The notes under the pieces: generated by a model
What the model saw: the letters and a program-made list of their open reading frames with translations, nothing else
Databases searched by the model: none
Told to the model about the DNA's origin: nothing
In this document: in pieces, positions 1 to 8,769 of the stretch
How positions within the stretch are numbered: the stretch's first letter is position 1
Layout of the letters: every line of letters starts with the position of its first letter
Made by a program: the position numbers and the translations under genes
Assembly: GCF_002933855.1 (NCBI RefSeq)
Contig: NZ_BFAQ01000020.1
Span: 1-64,000 of the forward strand
Length of the DNA: 64,000 bases
DNA from: Vibrio penaeicida
GTDB taxonomy: Bacteria; Pseudomonadota; Gammaproteobacteria; Enterobacterales; Vibrionaceae
Reading direction: 5' to 3'

Positions 1-524
1 TCCCAATACCGACTGTAATTAAAGTACCGGTAACCACCATTTTTTATCGCTTCTCGCGCTATTTCTTTATAAATCCCACTACGGTAAAATGGTATATATT
101 CCCACCAATCCCTGCGATTGGCATTAATTGCATACAATGCCTTCCCGTTGCCATTCCTTGCTTGCTCTTCCCAAGCCTTAATTGCTTTGTCTTTCCATAA
201 ATCATCGCACCCCCAACCTAAATAGGAACACGGTGAGTTTACATACATATTGTTTTCAAACAACATAGCCATCGCCCACGGGCTGCCCATTTCTGCTGCT
301 TTTAAAAACGTATCACCCGCTTCAAAGTGTTCACCGTTTTTGTATTGAACGACTCCCAACCAATAAGTTGCATAAGCGCTACCTTTTTGGGATTCTTTAA
401 GAAGTATCTCTTGTGCTTGGTCATATTCTTTTTGGTTAAATAACCGAACACCTTTCTCAATTAATTCATTTGCCCAAATAAGAGGACTAAACAATATAGA
501 GACAATCAAAAATAACGACTTCAT
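1..524 (-). CDS. Sel1-repeat secreted protein, candidate T6SS immunity protein (3' end outside window)
   Basis: An open frame starts at ATG 524 and runs off the left edge without a stop (about 174 residues visible). It begins with a hydrophobic signal peptide of about 18 residues ending near 'PLIWA', so export is likely. The following part has the Ala/Gly/Tyr spacing of Sel1/TPR repeats ('ATYWLGVVQYKNGEHF', 'AAEMGSPWAMAMLFE'). It starts 4 bp after the stop of the large effector gene, so the two are probably co-transcribed and co-translated. Sel1-like secreted proteins are known immunity partners of several periplasm- or membrane-acting T6SS effectors. The immunity role here is inferred from position and export only. 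The DNA is AT-rich like the effector gene. Confidence 0.75.
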   Translation of the reverse strand, partial: MKSLFLIVSILFSPLIWANELIEKGVRLFNQKEYDQAQEILLKESQKGSAYATYWLGVVQYKNGEHFEAGDTFLKAAEMGSPWAMAMLFENNMYVNSPCSYLGWGCDDLWKDKAIKAWEEQARNGNGKALYAINANRRDWWEYIPFYRSGIYKEIAREAIKNGGYRYFNYSRYW

Positions 525-528
525 TTTA

Positions 529-3500
529 TTATATCCATTTAACATTTTTATATCCTAAACCTCTAAGTCCTTTTATGTCATTTTTATTGGAAGATATATA
601 CTCCATTGCCTTACTAGCCCCTCCTCGACCATTGAACTTTGGTTTTTCCATAACAACATTATTTTCTGTTAATGCATATAATTGACGACCGAGATATATT
701 AACTCTCTTTCCACTATTTTCATATATTCCTTTTTATCGTTGTCATTTGGATCTTCATAATAATCATCTTGTGCATTAGCAAAGAAATCTCTTAAACTGA
801 TTACATTGGTGGCATAACGCTGCCATTTTTCATTACCTTCTAGCGCTATAGGATCATCTAAGCCCATTCGTTGAATTGTATTTTCAAATTTTCTAATTTG
901 CTGAAAATCTGGTTTTTCCCCACCTAGCCACTCTAGGATTTTGTTGATTGAAAAACGTTGGTTTTGATTCCGAATAGCAGCTACTCTTCGCAAATCATCT
1001 ACATCATCAAATAATGCAAATTTCGGTATCTCATTATATTTAATAAGAACTGTAAGAACTTTTGCCAATGTTTCTGCTGGCATATTTTTTATCCAACCAG
1101 AGTTCTTAGCTTGATTATCTTCCGAGAGAATAAAGTTTGCTACGAAAGACGCTGTGTCTTTCTTTGTCGCAACCTTCTCCATATTCAGGATCATCTTATA
1201 AGGCAGTAAAAGGACTTGAGCTATGGTCAGCCCGTATGCCATGGCGACGGTAATCACCATATTAAACACGGCAAAAGTATCCAACTCTCCATCTAGTGGT
1301 TCTGCAAAAAAGCGAAACTTTGAAAACCCAGGTTCTTGCATCACTTCTAATAGGGCAGAGAAGAACTGATCTGCCGCCTCTATGTTTATTTCCGAGGCGA
1401 TTTTTCCGCCGATTCCTACAGCCTTAGTTGCTTGAACATTAGTGACAAATATCAGTCTACCGCTATGCAATGTGACATGAAGCATAAATTCATAGCCATA
1501 ACCAAAGGTTAATCGCGCTCCCACACCTATATTGAAAAGGTTCAGCACTTTTTTGCTATTGTTGGGCTTCCAAAGAAAGTTAGCCTTAACGCTTCCACCA
1601 ACTTCTATTCCGGCAAATGCCTTGGCACTTACCGCTGCACCAACCGCAAATTTTGAATTACCATTATTGTTGCTATTACCAACCTCAGTCACCGTATAGT
1701 CGTCGTAATCTGCTTTCTTATCGACCATACCTTTGACACCCAGACCGCGCTCATTGGTATTACCTATGTATATTCCGTTAGAGATCTGGATACTGGCAGC
1801 GATAGCACCAAAAACTTTGCCGCTTATCAAAAGCTTTGCACCACCAAGCTTTTTAGTTTCATTTTCAACTGAAATAGTACCGTCTGTTTTTTCAACTTTC
1901 TTAATATAGGGAATTTCGAGTTCAAGGAATTCTGTTTTGCTTGGTATGTAAAAATCAAATGAGTTCTGAGCCGTTGCTAAATCAACGCCGACTTTAATAT
2001 CAGCATTTGCAAGAATGTGGTCTTTGTTGAAATTACCCTGTGTAACCCCCACAGAAACTTCAGAAACGAAACGCATGAATTGCGCTTCACCACTTGTATT
2101 CAGCTCCCCTTTAATTCCAAATAAATCTGTTTTTTCTGTTTTCCACGGGAATGGGATAGATTTGACCCAGTCGTCATCTCCAATATAGGCATTACTCTCC
2201 ATAAACTTCCATTCGGCAAACTTATACTCCCTATTTTTAGCGATTTGTTTCAGCAGATTTTCCGGCACTTTCCCTATAGCACCATCTCCCGCAACATGGC
2301 TGTAACTCGAAAAGTTTATCGATTTTGAACAGAATTTATTTTTGGAAGTGCTTTCACTCAATACTGGGTTATTGGATAGTATATATATACGCTTTTCAGG
2401 ATCACTTGCCAAAGAGCATTCAACTATATGAATCATCTCCTCGGCTCGCTTTGCAATGATGACCTTGTCTAAGTTTTTTGGTTTCCATTTTTTTTCATCA
2501 AATACTATCGGGTATGGGCTGTAATTTTTCGATGAATCTTCCTTTAAATCATCCGCTCCAAGAAATATGCTATGGTCTAGATCTTTGCGGACGCCTCTTA
2601 TTACTTTATGTTTTAGTTCTTTTAATCTTTTTGAAGCCTTTTCAGAATAAGTTACAATTGAATTAATGTATTTTGAGAACTCTTCATTTTCCTCAACCAA
2701 ATCGTTAAACGCACCAATTCTATAAGAAACCTCTTTTAAAATAGATATCCTAAGAACATACGCTGGGTAATAGCCTAACGTTTTAATGTTAATCTTTTCT
2801 AGTAATGTTATTATTTCTTTAACACTTATTTTTTCTTTACATAGCTTTTTGACTAAAAATGAAATTTCATCTTTACCATTAAATAAATCGTTCCCATTTA
2901 AACATTGTTCTTTGAATACAAAATTTAGTTTGTTTAATTTGTAAAGAATCGGGAAGAAAGCACGATAGACTATATTTTCATAACGTCTTAGAAAGTCTTC
3001 AACATCCTGTTTTGGGTGCTTATCTTTTAATATTTTGGCAACAGATATAAATTCTCTGTAAAACCTAAAGGCGTCATCTAAATCCAGTACGTTCGTAGAT
3101 TTGGTTATCTCGTCTTTGTTTAAGTTATCGATAATACCAGAGCGATACCTCCAACTGCTTAGTTCCTCTAACGATTTATCCATTTCTTCATGGTAATCAA
3201 ATGTATAGTATTGCTTTCTACTGAACTTATATTTTATTGATCTGTTGGAGATTTCTGTTTTTTCTGCTGTTTCTATCGCTTTATCTTTTAGATCTTCTAT
3301 ATGGCTTTCCAGTTGACCTATCGCTTTCTTTTGAAGTCTTCTTAATGCATTGAGCGTTGTTACATCAACCGCGTGTTCTTTGTCTTTTTTGTTGACTTGA
3401 GTTGCCCCCCAATAGCCCGTTGCCATGGCGGTGTCAGAATTGCCAAAAAATTCTTTTATGAACGTTTGTTCTTGTTCGTATCTTCTCTGTATATTTTCTA

Positions 3501-4086
3501 GCTCACGCCCCATTCCAGATAGCCCAAGTGTTTCGTCATCATTCGGGATCCTGATTACTTCAGTTTCATTTAAGCTTTCTCCAAGGAGGATTTTTTCGAT
3601 ATTTGCCCGCTTTAATGCACTTTTATCGCCATCATTTAGAAAGTATTCGTGGCTTAGTACGTTAAATGGCTCTAGCAACCCAAGAGAGGCAAGCCCTTTA
3701 ACCGTTTCTTCTCTAGTTCCCTTGATTTTGTCTGCACATTTTTTTGCGTCGCTAGCAACGCATTCTTTGGCATTCTCATCTAGCAGGATATACTGACTTT
3801 TTTTTGTTTTCGGATTTTCAAGGACATACAGTGCATCGACAAACTCTGGTCTCTCACATTGTGCTGCGACGAGCTTATCGTTTGGTAATTCTTGAGGAAC
3901 TTCTTTATCATTTTCGTTTATTTTGTCAGAAACTGGCGGAATTAGCTTACCGTCAGATCGACATTGACCAATTTCACTTAGATTCAAGGTACTTAGTGCA
4001 TCGATAGCGGCTTGATCTGTCTGAAGCGCTTTAGTTATTTCAGAACATTGATCTCCGCGTTGTATTGTATATTTGCCAATTTTCAT
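529..4086 (-). CDS. Large T6SS effector candidate (1185 aa) with membrane-active features
   Basis: This is a 1185-residue protein whose ATG overlaps the stop of the DUF4123 gene (ATGA), placing it as the cargo of a PAAR-chaperone-effector set. Residues 1-50 resemble a short LysM-like segment ('YTIQRGDQCSEI'). Residues about 200-560 are rich in Lys/Glu helices. Residues about 780-890 form a Gly/Ala-rich stretch that could be a beta or membrane-inserting region. A clear hydrophobic segment lies near residues 930-957 ('VITVAMAYGLTIAQVLLLP'). I see no GxSxG lipase, HNH, amidase or ADP-ribosyl motif. The toxic activity is therefore unknown; membrane disruption is a guess from the hydrophobic segments. 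Base composition is more AT-rich than the housekeeping genes, which suggests horizontal acquisition. Confidence 0.7.
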   Translation of the reverse strand: MKIGKYTIQRGDQCSEITKALQTDQAAIDALSTLNLSEIGQCRSDGKLIPPVSDKINENDKEVPQELPNDKLVAAQCERPEFVDALYVLENPKTKKSQYILLDENAKECVASDAKKCADKIKGTREETVKGLASLGLLEPFNVLSHEYFLNDGDKSALKRANIEKILLGESLNETEVIRIPNDDETLGLSGMGRELENIQRRYEQEQTFIKEFFGNSDTAMATGYWGATQVNKKDKEHAVDVTTLNALRRLQKKAIGQLESHIEDLKDKAIETAEKTEISNRSIKYKFSRKQYYTFDYHEEMDKSLEELSSWRYRSGIIDNLNKDEITKSTNVLDLDDAFRFYREFISVAKILKDKHPKQDVEDFLRRYENIVYRAFFPILYKLNKLNFVFKEQCLNGNDLFNGKDEISFLVKKLCKEKISVKEIITLLEKINIKTLGYYPAYVLRISILKEVSYRIGAFNDLVEENEEFSKYINSIVTYSEKASKRLKELKHKVIRGVRKDLDHSIFLGADDLKEDSSKNYSPYPIVFDEKKWKPKNLDKVIIAKRAEEMIHIVECSLASDPEKRIYILSNNPVLSESTSKNKFCSKSINFSSYSHVAGDGAIGKVPENLLKQIAKNREYKFAEWKFMESNAYIGDDDWVKSIPFPWKTEKTDLFGIKGELNTSGEAQFMRFVSEVSVGVTQGNFNKDHILANADIKVGVDLATAQNSFDFYIPSKTEFLELEIPYIKKVEKTDGTISVENETKKLGGAKLLISGKVFGAIAASIQISNGIYIGNTNERGLGVKGMVDKKADYDDYTVTEVGNSNNNGNSKFAVGAAVSAKAFAGIEVGGSVKANFLWKPNNSKKVLNLFNIGVGARLTFGYGYEFMLHVTLHSGRLIFVTNVQATKAVGIGGKIASEINIEAADQFFSALLEVMQEPGFSKFRFFAEPLDGELDTFAVFNMVITVAMAYGLTIAQVLLLPYKMILNMEKVATKKDTASFVANFILSEDNQAKNSGWIKNMPAETLAKVLTVLIKYNEIPKFALFDDVDDLRRVAAIRNQNQRFSINKILEWLGGEKPDFQQIRKFENTIQRMGLDDPIALEGNEKWQRYATNVISLRDFFANAQDDYYEDPNDNDKKEYMKIVERELIYLGRQLYALTENNVVMEKPKFNGRGGASKAMEYISSNKNDIKGLRGLGYKNVKWI

Positions 4087-4607
4087 GACATCAATTCCTT
4101 TACTAACATAGTGCCTAGAACTAATCGTGGATTACTCACATCAGGATGGTTATTTTTCAATCTCTGTACTTTTTTGTTTTCAAAAGAACGAGGGGAGACG
4201 TAGAGTGATGACGCTGCCCCCAAAAAGCCAGAGATGCTTTTTTCGTCGAGTATAGGAATACACTTAGATATGGTATTGGGAGAATAAAAACGAAAGAAAA
4301 ACCAGCGCTGGTCTTCACTGTACACGGTGATATTACGCTGTAATGTATGAAGAATATCTTGTTTCTTAGTTTCTATGGGGAACTCAAAAACCACGCCACT
4401 GTTTGCCCAAGCATCATCAGAAAGCCACTTATTCCATAATTCGCATTTAGGGCTTACTTCCACCCAAACGGGGCTTTTGTCTATTTGCGGCATCCAGTGT
4501 GTGCCCTGATACAGAAGCCCCCACAGTTCCTCATTCAATGTTCTAACTTCTTCCAAATAACCTGTACGTAGTTCGTCTAGTACAAGGATGTATTTATGAT
4601 CAACCAT
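4083..4607 (-). CDS. DUF4123 T6SS effector chaperone/adaptor
   Basis: This 174-residue protein has the DUF4123 pattern: an N-terminal 'YILVLDELRTG' strand, 'LWGLLYQGTHW', a middle 'SPVWVEVS' block and a C-terminal 'RWFFFRFYSPN' block. DUF4123 proteins (Tap/TEC) load a specific effector onto the VgrG or PAAR spike. An ATG at 4622 is also in frame, but I prefer ATG 4607 because it forms a TAATG junction with the PAAR stop, a typical translational coupling. Its own stop overlaps the effector ATG (ATGA). The order PAAR-DUF4123-effector is the classical arrangement for chaperone-dependent cargo. Confidence 0.88.
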   Translation of the reverse strand: MVDHKYILVLDELRTGYLEEVRTLNEELWGLLYQGTHWMPQIDKSPVWVEVSPKCELWNKWLSDDAWANSGVVFEFPIETKKQDILHTLQRNITVYSEDQRWFFFRFYSPNTISKCIPILDEKSISGFLGAASSLYVSPRSFENKKVQRLKNNHPDVSNPRLVLGTMLVKELMS

Positions 4608-5134
4608 TACGCACACTCGCAATCGGTATGTGCATTGTTACCCATCCCTTTTTGGCACATCTCAGCAATAGGGATATCCAAATAGGCGAAGGCTTCCAAC
4701 CTTTCTGCGGTAGAGGCAAGTGACGGCACTACGGGAACAAATTCTGTCGCCTCTGCAAGGTCATTGTTTTCGGGTGGCTCTCGGTGTTGAGGCATTTGTG
4801 ATCTGTCTAGAATACTAGAGCCACCACCAGACGCACCTCCACCTGTTTCCCCAATCAAAACCGTCGGGTTACCAGAAGCTACGGAACCACCATGCGATGT
4901 GCCATCGCCCTGACGGGCGGCTGGTTTACCATTGATAAATACGCCAGAAGAGCCTGCGGCTATGCTGTCGGGAGGGCCAACGCAAACGCACATATCTCCT
5001 TGTCTCGCAGCTGGCATACCACCAATAAATACGTTCGGTGATCCAGCGGCAACTGGCCCCCCTACGTGTGGAACTTTCCCCGTTACAGCAGGGCAAGTAT
5101 GAGCCGATCCTACATGTGCAGCTGGTTTTCCCAT
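4607..5134 (-). CDS. PAAR-domain T6SS spike tip protein
   Basis: This 175-residue protein begins with a PAAR domain (residues 1-100) with the repeated signature 'GMPAARQGD' and 'GKPAARQGD' plus Gly-rich turns, and His/Cys residues near the start ('HVGSAHTCP') suited to zinc binding. PAAR proteins cap the VgrG spike of the T6SS and carry effectors. Residues about 100-175 are a non-PAAR tail with no domain I recognise, possibly a docking site for the chaperone encoded next. It is the first gene of the four-gene minus-strand module. No hcp, vgrG or tss gene lies in the window, so this is an orphan module that must use a T6SS encoded elsewhere. Confidence 0.92.
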   Translation of the reverse strand: MGKPAAHVGSAHTCPAVTGKVPHVGGPVAAGSPNVFIGGMPAARQGDMCVCVGPPDSIAAGSSGVFINGKPAARQGDGTSHGGSVASGNPTVLIGETGGGASGGGSSILDRSQMPQHREPPENNDLAEATEFVPVVPSLASTAERLEAFAYLDIPIAEMCQKGMGNNAHTDCECA

Positions 5135-5482
5135 TATTTTTCCTTCGCGCAGCCTACCGGAGAGCCATTAACTCTTAATGTTAATTAACTCAATATGAAA
5201 CTAACCACTTATTTAGCGCGCGAAAATAGCATAGAGGTTCAAATCTCTCAATTAGATACACCGTTCCATATGGCAGTAGATTGATTTCTGCCGCATTTTT
5301 ACACAGAAGGCTATAACTCTTTAATTCGAAAGATCTTATTGATAGATGTATGATGAAAGAGGATCTGAGTTTAGGAAAAAACTAGAACCCAAATAGCTCA
5401 TTTTTTCTAATTTATTAACATTCGAGTACCCTAACACTGGTTATAATACCTATCTATCTCCCATGTCTTCGGTAACACTTAA
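5135..5482. other. Intergenic region between divergent T6SS module and membrane protein
   Basis: A 348-bp AT-rich region that must hold the promoter for the PAAR gene on the minus strand and that of the gene at 5483 on the plus strand. I see no open frame with a ribosome binding site, no strong palindrome and no RNA gene. Confidence 0.5.
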
Positions 5483-6367
5483 ATGGAAAACTCTGCCGGC
5501 TCGGATCCAAAAAGCCCACTCCCACTAGCTTCATCTTCTGCACAACTTCCCTCTTCCAAAAAGATATGGATGACGCTATTGGTTGTAGCTATCACGGTAC
5601 TTGGGTTTGTGCGAGTTACGGACGATAAAGCTCATGAGATGGTGAACGAAAGTATGTTGGTGGCAGGGGCGAGCTTTGCTACTGCCCGTACGTTAGATGC
5701 GGCAATATCGCTTGTTAAAAGTGCAGAAGTATCCGTGGGTGTAGCTTCCGTTACGCTGGGTCAAGTTCTGAACCCTGTGAGTGACTTAATCGACAAATTT
5801 GCTTGGGTGATGACGCTCGCAGTCGGCTCTTTGGCTTTGCAAAAAGTCCTGTTGATCATGATGTCTTCCCAGCTCGCCAACGCACTACTCGCCTTTTGTG
5901 CTTTGGGGTTATTGTTGTCCATTTGGTCACCTATAATGAAGAGCTACAAGAAACAATGGTTCTCGATGTTTAAGTTTATGGTGCTGATCCGGTTTGCTGT
6001 GGTGATTTCCCTTGGCTTGAACATCATGGTGGACACGTTATTTTTGGACCAGCAAATTGAATCCAGAGCCACTTATATCGAAGAAGTCACCACACTTGTT
6101 CAACAAGCTTCTGACCCTTCTGTACTAGAAAAACCAACGGAAGATTCCAGCTTCCTCGGTTCAGTCAAACAAGAGTGGGAAAGCTTAACTGGTAAGCTGC
6201 GCTCTCAAACCGAACGGCTCGACTTAATACAAAACAGCGTGGAAGATTCAATTATCAGCTTAATGGAGCTTATCGCTCTGTTCTTGTTAAAAACGGTTTT
6301 ACTGCCGTTAGGTTTTTTAATCGCATTTAAAAACATCATTCTGAACAAATCGATAAGGGTCTCCTGA
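5483..6367 (+). CDS. Unknown multi-pass membrane protein
   Basis: This 294-residue protein matches no family I recognise. Hydrophobic segments are visible at about residues 30-46, 105-125, 130-150, 165-188 and 255-285. A polar, partly helical stretch (about 190-250, rich in Glu/Gln) lies between the last two. The N-terminal 28 residues are Ser/Pro-rich. No good ribosome binding site precedes the ATG at 5483; ATG 5570 (residue 30) is an alternative start. The gene is divergent from the T6SS module, but nothing in it indicates a secretion role. Its TGA stop lies inside the left terminal repeat of the element at 6364-6613. Confidence 0.65.
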   Translation: MENSAGSDPKSPLPLASSSAQLPSSKKIWMTLLVVAITVLGFVRVTDDKAHEMVNESMLVAGASFATARTLDAAISLVKSAEVSVGVASVTLGQVLNPVSDLIDKFAWVMTLAVGSLALQKVLLIMMSSQLANALLAFCALGLLLSIWSPIMKSYKKQWFSMFKFMVLIRFAVVISLGLNIMVDTLFLDQQIESRATYIEEVTTLVQQASDPSVLEKPTEDSSFLGSVKQEWESLTGKLRSQTERLDLIQNSVEDSIISLMELIALFLLKTVLLPLGFLIAFKNIILNKSIRVS

Positions 6368-6613
6368 CCTTTTGCGGTTAAATTTTGTTCGAATTCAATG
6401 CATTTTAATCAAGGCGCAAGGTGTGTAGCCTAGTCACTCTAAGCAAATACGTTGCAACAAAGAGTAAAGTGCATTGAAACGAACCCTTTGGGCAGTATTT
6501 GTGGGATATTTCTACTGCGTTATCGCCTATTGATGTAGAGCAACTACACCGAATAAGCTCTGCCTTGTATAAATCCCCCACAAATAACTGCAAAAATCAT
6601 CTCAAAAGGTCAG
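6364..6613. repeat. MITE-like palindromic repeat element, 250 bp
   Basis: The element is bounded by a perfect 11-bp inverted repeat, CTGACCTTTTG (6364-6374) and CAAAAGGTCAG (6603-6613). Inside are two long imperfect hairpins: arms 6387-6407 with 6465-6484, and arms 6491-6510 with 6572-6591. No coding frame is credible. The left end supplies the stop codon of the upstream gene. The structure fits a non-autonomous mobile or dispersed repeat. Whether other copies exist in the genome cannot be seen here. Confidence 0.6.
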
Positions 6614-6645
6614 TAGACCCTAAGCTCCTCTAAGAATTGAACTAA

Positions 6646-6670
6646 ATAACAATCAGTTACTGATTATTAT
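6646..6670. promoter_or_regulatory. Inverted repeat upstream of the KAS III operon, possible operator
   Basis: The core AATCAGT-T-ACTGATT (6651-6665) is a perfect 7-bp inverted repeat. Extended arms match at 11 of 12 positions over 6646-6670. It lies about 100 bp before the first ATG of the operon and fits a dimeric regulator site. Half-site polarity is opposite to the LuxR/HapR consensus, so that assignment was not made. The regulator is unknown. Confidence 0.4.
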
Positions 6671-6766
6671 TGCTCCTAATGATAATTTAAGTCTTTTAAT
6701 TACTTTCATTTTGAACACTGTTTTATTAGTATTTAAAAATCAACAAATGGATAGTTGGACGACAAA

Positions 6767-7762
6767 ATGGCTTTTAGGATTCTCTCTAGTGATGTGTATC
6801 TCCCCCAATACCCTTGGAGTGGAGATGATTTTGATCTCTACCTTGGATTAGAAAAAGGAACCTGTAGAAATAGATACGCTGTCGGTAAACGTTACATTGC
6901 CTCAGGAGAAGAAAGTGCGCTTTTTATGGCAACGAAAGCCGTAAAAGGTTGCTTAGAAGAGGCAGAGGTTTCGCTTAACGATATTGACCTTCTTATTTAT
7001 GCTAGCGGTACCCATCACCAATCACTCCCTTACGATGCCGCCGCGGTACTGTCGCAGTTACAAGCACCTTCTTCCCTAGCCAGTTTCGATGTAAACAGCA
7101 CGTGTTTATCGTTTTTATCTGCACTTGATCTGGCAAATTGCTTATTTAAGGCAAATCGCCACCAGCGAATTTTGATTGTTTCTAGCGAGCTAGGTTCTGG
7201 TATTACTTTGAATAAATTCAAAAAACCAAAACCAGAGGTTGCGACTTTGTTTTCCGATGGCGCGGCTGCTTACTTGTTAGAAGCCAAGCCTAACGCTTAT
7301 GGTTTTCACGGAGCGCTGTTTGAAACGCATCACGAAGGTTATGAATGCTGCCAAATAAAAGGTGGTGGCAGTAACGTTAACCCGCATAAAACCCCTTACG
7401 AGGATTACCTAGCCGCTTGCCAGTTTGAAATGGATGGTAAATCTCTGTTTCGCCATATTGTGAATGTCATGCCTAAATTTCTGCAACGCGGCTTAGCTCG
7501 TGCAGGGTTAACCAAAAGCGATATTGCCTTCTTCCTTCCGCACCAAGCCAGCTACCATGGGATGGTCAAATTGCCCAAATTGACGGGGTTCGGTGCCGAA
7601 AAAATTGTAAACAACTTCCATGAGTTAGGAAACCAAGTGGCCGCGTCACTGCCTATTAATCTCCACTTATTGCGAAACGAACACGCAGGTAGCGGTAAGA
7701 AGGTACTTATGGCTGGATCGGCGGCTGGTTTGTCTCTTGGAATGGGAGTGATCACGCTATGA
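6767..7762 (+). CDS. Beta-ketoacyl-ACP synthase III family enzyme (FabH/OleA-like)
   Basis: This 331-residue thiolase-fold condensing enzyme has Cys113 in 'NSTCLSFL', His259 in 'LPHQAS' and Asn289 in 'LGNQVAASLP', the Cys-His-Asn triad of KAS III enzymes. Such enzymes prime or condense acyl chains from acyl-CoA or acyl-ACP. The length is normal. A TTG at 6755 is in frame, but ATG 6767 is preferred since GGA at 6757 sits at good spacing. The sequence diverges from housekeeping FabH, and no fab genes surround it, so a role in a special acyl product is likely. It opens a six-gene operon and ends in an ATGA overlap with the next gene. Confidence 0.88.
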   Translation: MAFRILSSDVYLPQYPWSGDDFDLYLGLEKGTCRNRYAVGKRYIASGEESALFMATKAVKGCLEEAEVSLNDIDLLIYASGTHHQSLPYDAAAVLSQLQAPSSLASFDVNSTCLSFLSALDLANCLFKANRHQRILIVSSELGSGITLNKFKKPKPEVATLFSDGAAAYLLEAKPNAYGFHGALFETHHEGYECCQIKGGGSNVNPHKTPYEDYLAACQFEMDGKSLFRHIVNVMPKFLQRGLARAGLTKSDIAFFLPHQASYHGMVKLPKLTGFGAEKIVNNFHELGNQVAASLPINLHLLRNEHAGSGKKVLMAGSAAGLSLGMGVITL

Positions 7763-8769
7763 AGATATTAGTAACGGGTGGAACGGGCATGCTTGGCAAC
7801 GCCATTATCCGTTTGTACCACAAAAAACACGCCCTACGATTTTTAGGAAGAAACCCGCAGATTGCCGCTTCACTCGAACAAAATTACAACGTGTCGGCTT
7901 ACCTCGGCGATTTGTCGGATAAAAATACATTGCGCCAAGCCTGCTCTGGAATCGATGCCATCATTCATTGTGCGGCCCTTTCAAGCCCATGGGGCACCTA
8001 TGATGATTTTTACCAAGCCAACGTTTTGGGCACTCAAAACCTGCTCGATGCGGCTTTAAAAGAAAAGGTAAAAACCTTCATTCATATTTCCACCACCAGC
8101 GTGTATTTTGATGAAAGCGATCGCTGGGCAATAAAAGAATCCGACCCAGTCGCAAATCCGTTTTGCAACGACTACGCCAAAACAAAATATCAAGCCGAGC
8201 AATTAGTCCAATCAGCACCTACCGACATTAAAAGTATCATCTTAAGACCCCGTGGAATTTTTGGCCCTAACGACCGAGCCATTGTACCTAGAATCATGAA
8301 AGCCATTCGAGGAAATACACTGCTCATGCCTTCTAGCCGGAACCCTGTTCTGGATCTTACCTATGTAGATAATGTCGCTGATGCGGCAATATTAGCTTGT
8401 GAGCATGCCAAGAATGTTGAATCAGGTTCTATTTTGAATATCAGTAACGACGAACCCAAACCCGTTTTGGATATTCTACACAGCCTATTTCAAGAAAGCT
8501 CAAGTCACCAAGGAAGCAATACCAGCGTCAACATAAAACGTCTTCCGTATTCATGGCTTTTACCTATTTTGACCGCTAATGAGTGGATAAGAACAAAATT
8601 GCCTAGCAGACCAGAACCAAAAATAACGCGTTATTCTGCTGGGTTATTTCACTACCACCAAACCTTGGACATTAGCCGAGCGAAAGAATTGCTTGGCTAT
8701 AAACCACACGTATCAATAGAAGAAGGGATTCAGCGTTATGTCATCTGGTCTGAAAATCAAACTGTTTGA
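7759..8769 (+). CDS. Extended SDR, 3-beta-HSD/OleD-like NAD(P)-dependent reductase
   Basis: This 336-residue protein has a Rossmann 'VTGGTGMLG' at residues 5-13, a 'GDLSD' acidic turn, a Ser near 112 ('STTSVY') and the catalytic Tyr139-xxx-Lys143 pair ('DYAKTKYQAE'). The pattern 'SPWGTYDDFYQANVLGTQN' is close to OleD, which reduces 2-alkyl-3-keto acids in long-chain olefin synthesis. Together with the preceding KAS III gene this suggests condensation followed by keto reduction. The ATG overlaps the previous stop (ATGA). The next gene starts 32 bp before this one ends. The substrate is inferred only. Confidence 0.85.
   Translation: MKILVTGGTGMLGNAIIRLYHKKHALRFLGRNPQIAASLEQNYNVSAYLGDLSDKNTLRQACSGIDAIIHCAALSSPWGTYDDFYQANVLGTQNLLDAALKEKVKTFIHISTTSVYFDESDRWAIKESDPVANPFCNDYAKTKYQAEQLVQSAPTDIKSIILRPRGIFGPNDRAIVPRIMKAIRGNTLLMPSSRNPVLDLTYVDNVADAAILACEHAKNVESGSILNISNDEPKPVLDILHSLFQESSSHQGSNTSVNIKRLPYSWLLPILTANEWIRTKLPSRPEPKITRYSAGLFHYHQTLDISRAKELLGYKPHVSIEEGIQRYVIWSENQTV

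Noticed and set aside
529..4086. Lipase (Tle-type) effector
   Set aside because: Sel1 immunity proteins often pair with lipases, but I found no GxSxG or HxKxD motif in the translation.
6405..6593. 62-codon open frame on the minus strand inside the repeat element
   Set aside because: It lies wholly inside hairpin arms, has no ribosome binding site and no family features.
6646..6670. LuxR/HapR quorum-sensing box
   Set aside because: The half-site polarity and sequence (AATCAGT..ACTGATT) do not fit the LuxR-type consensus.
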